A stretch of 6,628 nt of DNA, from positions 1-6,628 of the forward strand of contig JAKQYG010000237.1 of the NCBI GenBank assembly GCA_023356515.1. Direction: 5' to 3'. A program made the translations under genes and the position numbers. This DNA comes from Trichodesmium sp. MAG_R04 (GTDB lineage Bacteria > Cyanobacteriota > Cyanobacteriia > Cyanobacteriales > Microcoleaceae). Positions 5,194 to 6,628 of this stretch are shown here, in pieces (within the stretch, counting starts at the first letter, position 1; each line of letters begins with the position of its first letter). The notes below the pieces were generated by a model that was given only the letters and a program-made list of their open reading frames with translations, searched no databases and was not told the origin of the DNA.

Positions 5194-6216
5194 ATGAAAA
5201 ACATTGTTTCCACAAAATACTTATCACAAAAAGCAAAAAAGAATAAGGTTCTTCTAATTGGCAAAATGTATCATGAAGAAGGAGAAAAACTACTAAAAGA
5301 AAATGTTGATGTAAGTATTTTACATCAACCAACGAAGAAGGAAATAAATCAACATATTCAGGATGTAGCTGGAGTAGTAGTTCGCTATCCTAATAAATTA
5401 GATAAAGAATCAATTATTTTAGCAAAAAACTTACTTGTTATTACTACTTCTGGACGTGGCACTGATGCTATTGATATTCCTGCTGCTACAGCTAAGGGAA
5501 TTGTTGTAGTTAATAATCCAAATCTCTCAACTATTCCGGTATCAGAACATACCATTGCTCTAATTTTAGCTCTTGCAAAAAATATTGCTCCTTTAGATAA
5601 AAATGTTAAAAATGGAAACTACTTGATTCGCAATAATTCATATCAAATTCAACTAGAAGGAAAAACCATTGGAATTGTTGGTTTAGGCAATATTGGGAGT
5701 AAAGTTGCTCATAAGTGCAATGCAGCATTCTGTATGCGTATCTTAGCTTATGATCCTTATGTTTTGCCAAGTAAAGCAAAAAAACTAGGAGTAACCTTAG
5801 TAAAAGATCTAAACCACCTTTTATCTGAATCTGATTTTGTATCTTTACATCCTGAACTTAATAATGAAACCTTTGAAATGATTGGAAAAAAGGAACTTCA
5901 GAAAATGAAACCAACTGCTTTCCTCATTAATACTTCTCGAGGCAAAGTAATTCGTGAGGCAGAGCTTATTGTTGCATTGCGTGAAAAATGGATAGCAGGT
6001 GCAGCATTAGATGTCTTTGAACCAGAACCTCCCTCCGCACAAAATTTATTATATGATTTTGAAAATGTAATTTTATCGCCGCATATAGCTGGAGTAACGG
6101 CTGAAGCTTCCAGAAAACTTGCACTATCAGCAGCTAATCAATTGTTGCAGGTACTTCGAGGTAAAAAGCCTATTAATATTGTTAATCCAGAAGTTTGGGA
6201 GGGAAAAAACTGGTAG
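5194..6216 (+). CDS. D-isomer-specific 2-hydroxyacid dehydrogenase (phosphoglycerate dehydrogenase-like)
   Basis: This NAD(P)-dependent enzyme interconverts a 2-hydroxy acid and a 2-oxo acid. The Rossmann fingerprint is GLGNIG (163-168), with D187 in AYDP at the end of the second strand, which favours NAD(H). The catalytic set is complete: R249 in NTSRGK, E278 in DVFEPEP and H297 in LSPHIAG. The split substrate domain uses residues 1 to about 130 and the C-terminal tail. GRGTDAID (87-94) stands where relatives have GVGTDNID. Its 340 residues fit single-domain-pair members, and the ACT domain of long SerA proteins is absent. TAGGAG (5178-5183) lies 10 nt before the ATG. It is the last gene of the apparent operon. 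In this setting it may oxidise a 3-substituted malate in place of LeuB, or reduce a 2-oxo acid to a D-hydroxy acid. The family is clear, but the substrate is inferred. Confidence 0.9.
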   Translation: MKNIVSTKYLSQKAKKNKVLLIGKMYHEEGEKLLKENVDVSILHQPTKKEINQHIQDVAGVVVRYPNKLDKESIILAKNLLVITTSGRGTDAIDIPAATAKGIVVVNNPNLSTIPVSEHTIALILALAKNIAPLDKNVKNGNYLIRNNSYQIQLEGKTIGIVGLGNIGSKVAHKCNAAFCMRILAYDPYVLPSKAKKLGVTLVKDLNHLLSESDFVSLHPELNNETFEMIGKKELQKMKPTAFLINTSRGKVIREAELIVALREKWIAGAALDVFEPEPPSAQNLLYDFENVILSPHIAGVTAEASRKLALSAANQLLQVLRGKKPINIVNPEVWEGKNW

Positions 6217-6411
6217 AACTTTACTCAGAGATTTCAAATAGAATTCAATTTTCGAGATGCCAAGCAATTTTGGGGTTTAGGGGTTTGAGTAGCAACTGTA
6301 CAGAAAACCACGCTAAGGCTGTATTTATTTCTAGATATACCTTAGAGACTTTTGGAGGGACCTTTGCGGGGTATTCTATGGTTTAACATTTTTGAAAGGC
6401 TTTTCTAGTCA
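6217..6411. other. Apparently non-coding stretch downstream of the operon
   Basis: No convincing gene, RNA or strong terminator is visible. One open frame runs through it from TTG 6195, but it overlaps the dehydrogenase end out of frame, lacks a clear ribosome-binding site and has no family motifs. The stretch contains G-rich runs (TTGGGGTTTAGGGGTTTG, 6269-6286). It also holds TTCGAGATGCC (6251-6261), nearly repeated as TTTGAGATGCC at 6447-6457. Its patchwork look, next to mobile elements, suggests decayed repeat or insertion-sequence debris. Confidence 0.4.
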
Positions 6412-6489
6412 AAATACGTGGACTCTCAATTCTCTGTGGCGAAACATTTGAGATGCCGAAGGAAATGAGAATAGAAAATAGACGTATTT
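6412..6489. repeat. 78-bp symmetric inverted repeat, possible second MITE
   Basis: AAATACGT (6412-6419) pairs with ACGTATTT (6482-6489). Inside, ATTCTC (6429-6434) pairs with GAGAAT (6467-6472), with exactly 9 nt between outer and inner repeat on each side. The middle contains GGC and GCC that may also pair. The design resembles the 90-bp element at 1577, but the ends differ and no flanking duplication is evident. It stops 3 bp before the IS1-type end at 6493, so it could instead be a structured downstream region or a relic. Confidence 0.5.
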
Positions 6490-6492
6490 ATA

Positions 6493-6628
6493 CAGGACTT
6501 ACGTAAAGGGGTAGTCCTGCATAGTAATGGTAAAATATAAATTAAAATTTAATTTTATAGCTATGCACTGTCCTAAATGCCAATCTACTAAAATCATCAA
6601 ATATGGACATACTCACTACGGTAAGCCT
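6493..6628 (+). mobile_element. Left end of an IS1-family insertion sequence, cut by the window edge
   Basis: The terminal sequence CAGGACTTACG (6493-6503) is followed after 59 bp by the start of a transposase frame with an IS1-type zinc-finger beginning. The first 17 bases of this end differ at one position from those of the MITE at 1577, so the two are probably related. The right end and any target duplication lie beyond the window, and completeness cannot be judged. Confidence 0.7.
6563..6628 (+). CDS. IS1-family transposase, N-terminal 22 residues (partial)
   Basis: The frame starts at ATG 6563 and is open to the edge. It opens MHCPKCQSTKIIKYGHT and continues to YGKP, the familiar start of IS1-family InsA-type proteins. 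The C3-x-x-C6 pair is the first half of a zinc-binding finger used to contact the element ends, and the second cysteine pair would follow outside the window. No clear Shine-Dalgarno sequence precedes it. An AT-rich near-palindrome (AAATTAAA, one A, TTTAATTT) lies just upstream and may belong to the element's promoter or its autoregulation. The catalytic domain is not visible. Confidence 0.75.
   Translation, partial: MHCPKCQSTKIIKYGHTHYGKP

Noticed and set aside
6269..6286. G-rich run as a possible G-quadruplex
   Set aside because: Only two runs of four Gs are present, with no four closely spaced G-tracts.
6195..6386. 63-codon open frame on the + strand after the dehydrogenase
   Set aside because: It would start at a TTG inside the dehydrogenase gene, lacks a Shine-Dalgarno site at a suitable distance, shows no domain pattern, and runs through apparently degenerate intergenic DNA.

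Overview
The window most likely comes from a cyanobacterium. It is AT-rich by eye, and it carries one perfect HIP1 palindrome (GCGATCGC at 2757-2764). It also holds insertion-sequence ends of kinds common in cyanobacterial genomes: an IS903-group IS5 relic with GGCTTTGTTGCA ends, and an IS1-type element with ACAGGACTTACG ends. I cannot name the genus.

Five complete genes lie on the + strand. They are a 3-isopropylmalate dehydratase-type large subunit (265-1566) and small subunit (1695-2243), a clavaminate synthase-like Fe(II)/2-oxoglutarate oxygenase (2832-3854), a fold-type I PLP aminotransferase (3892-5160), and a D-isomer-specific 2-hydroxyacid dehydrogenase (5194-6216). The 3' end of another + strand gene occupies 2-109. 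The right edge cuts into an IS1-family element whose first 22 transposase codons are visible.

Two small mobile elements have landed in the gene string. A 90-bp nested palindrome (1577-1666), flanked by the 6-bp repeat TAAACA, separates the two dehydratase genes. A 471-bp internally deleted IS903-like element (2314-2784), flanked by the perfect 9-bp repeat ATTAGGACT, separates the small subunit gene from the oxygenase gene. Removing each element with one copy of its repeat leaves gaps of about 32 bp and 108 bp. The two downstream gaps are 37 and 33 bp, so the five genes probably once formed a single compact operon.

The enzyme set suggests a small pathway to a non-standard amino acid or 2-hydroxy acid. 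The dehydratase would isomerise a 2-substituted malate. The 2-hydroxyacid dehydrogenase could oxidise the shifted hydroxyl, taking the place of a LeuB-type enzyme, or could reduce a 2-oxo acid. The aminotransferase would interconvert 2-oxo and amino acid, and the oxygenase would probably hydroxylate the product or its amino acid precursor. Both dehydratase subunits resemble the plant chloroplast isopropylmalate isomerase, from memory, rather than the roughly 468-residue LeuC usual in cyanobacteria. This makes a dedicated chain-elongation role more likely than housekeeping leucine synthesis. The pathway is inferred; the enzyme family assignments rest on visible motifs.
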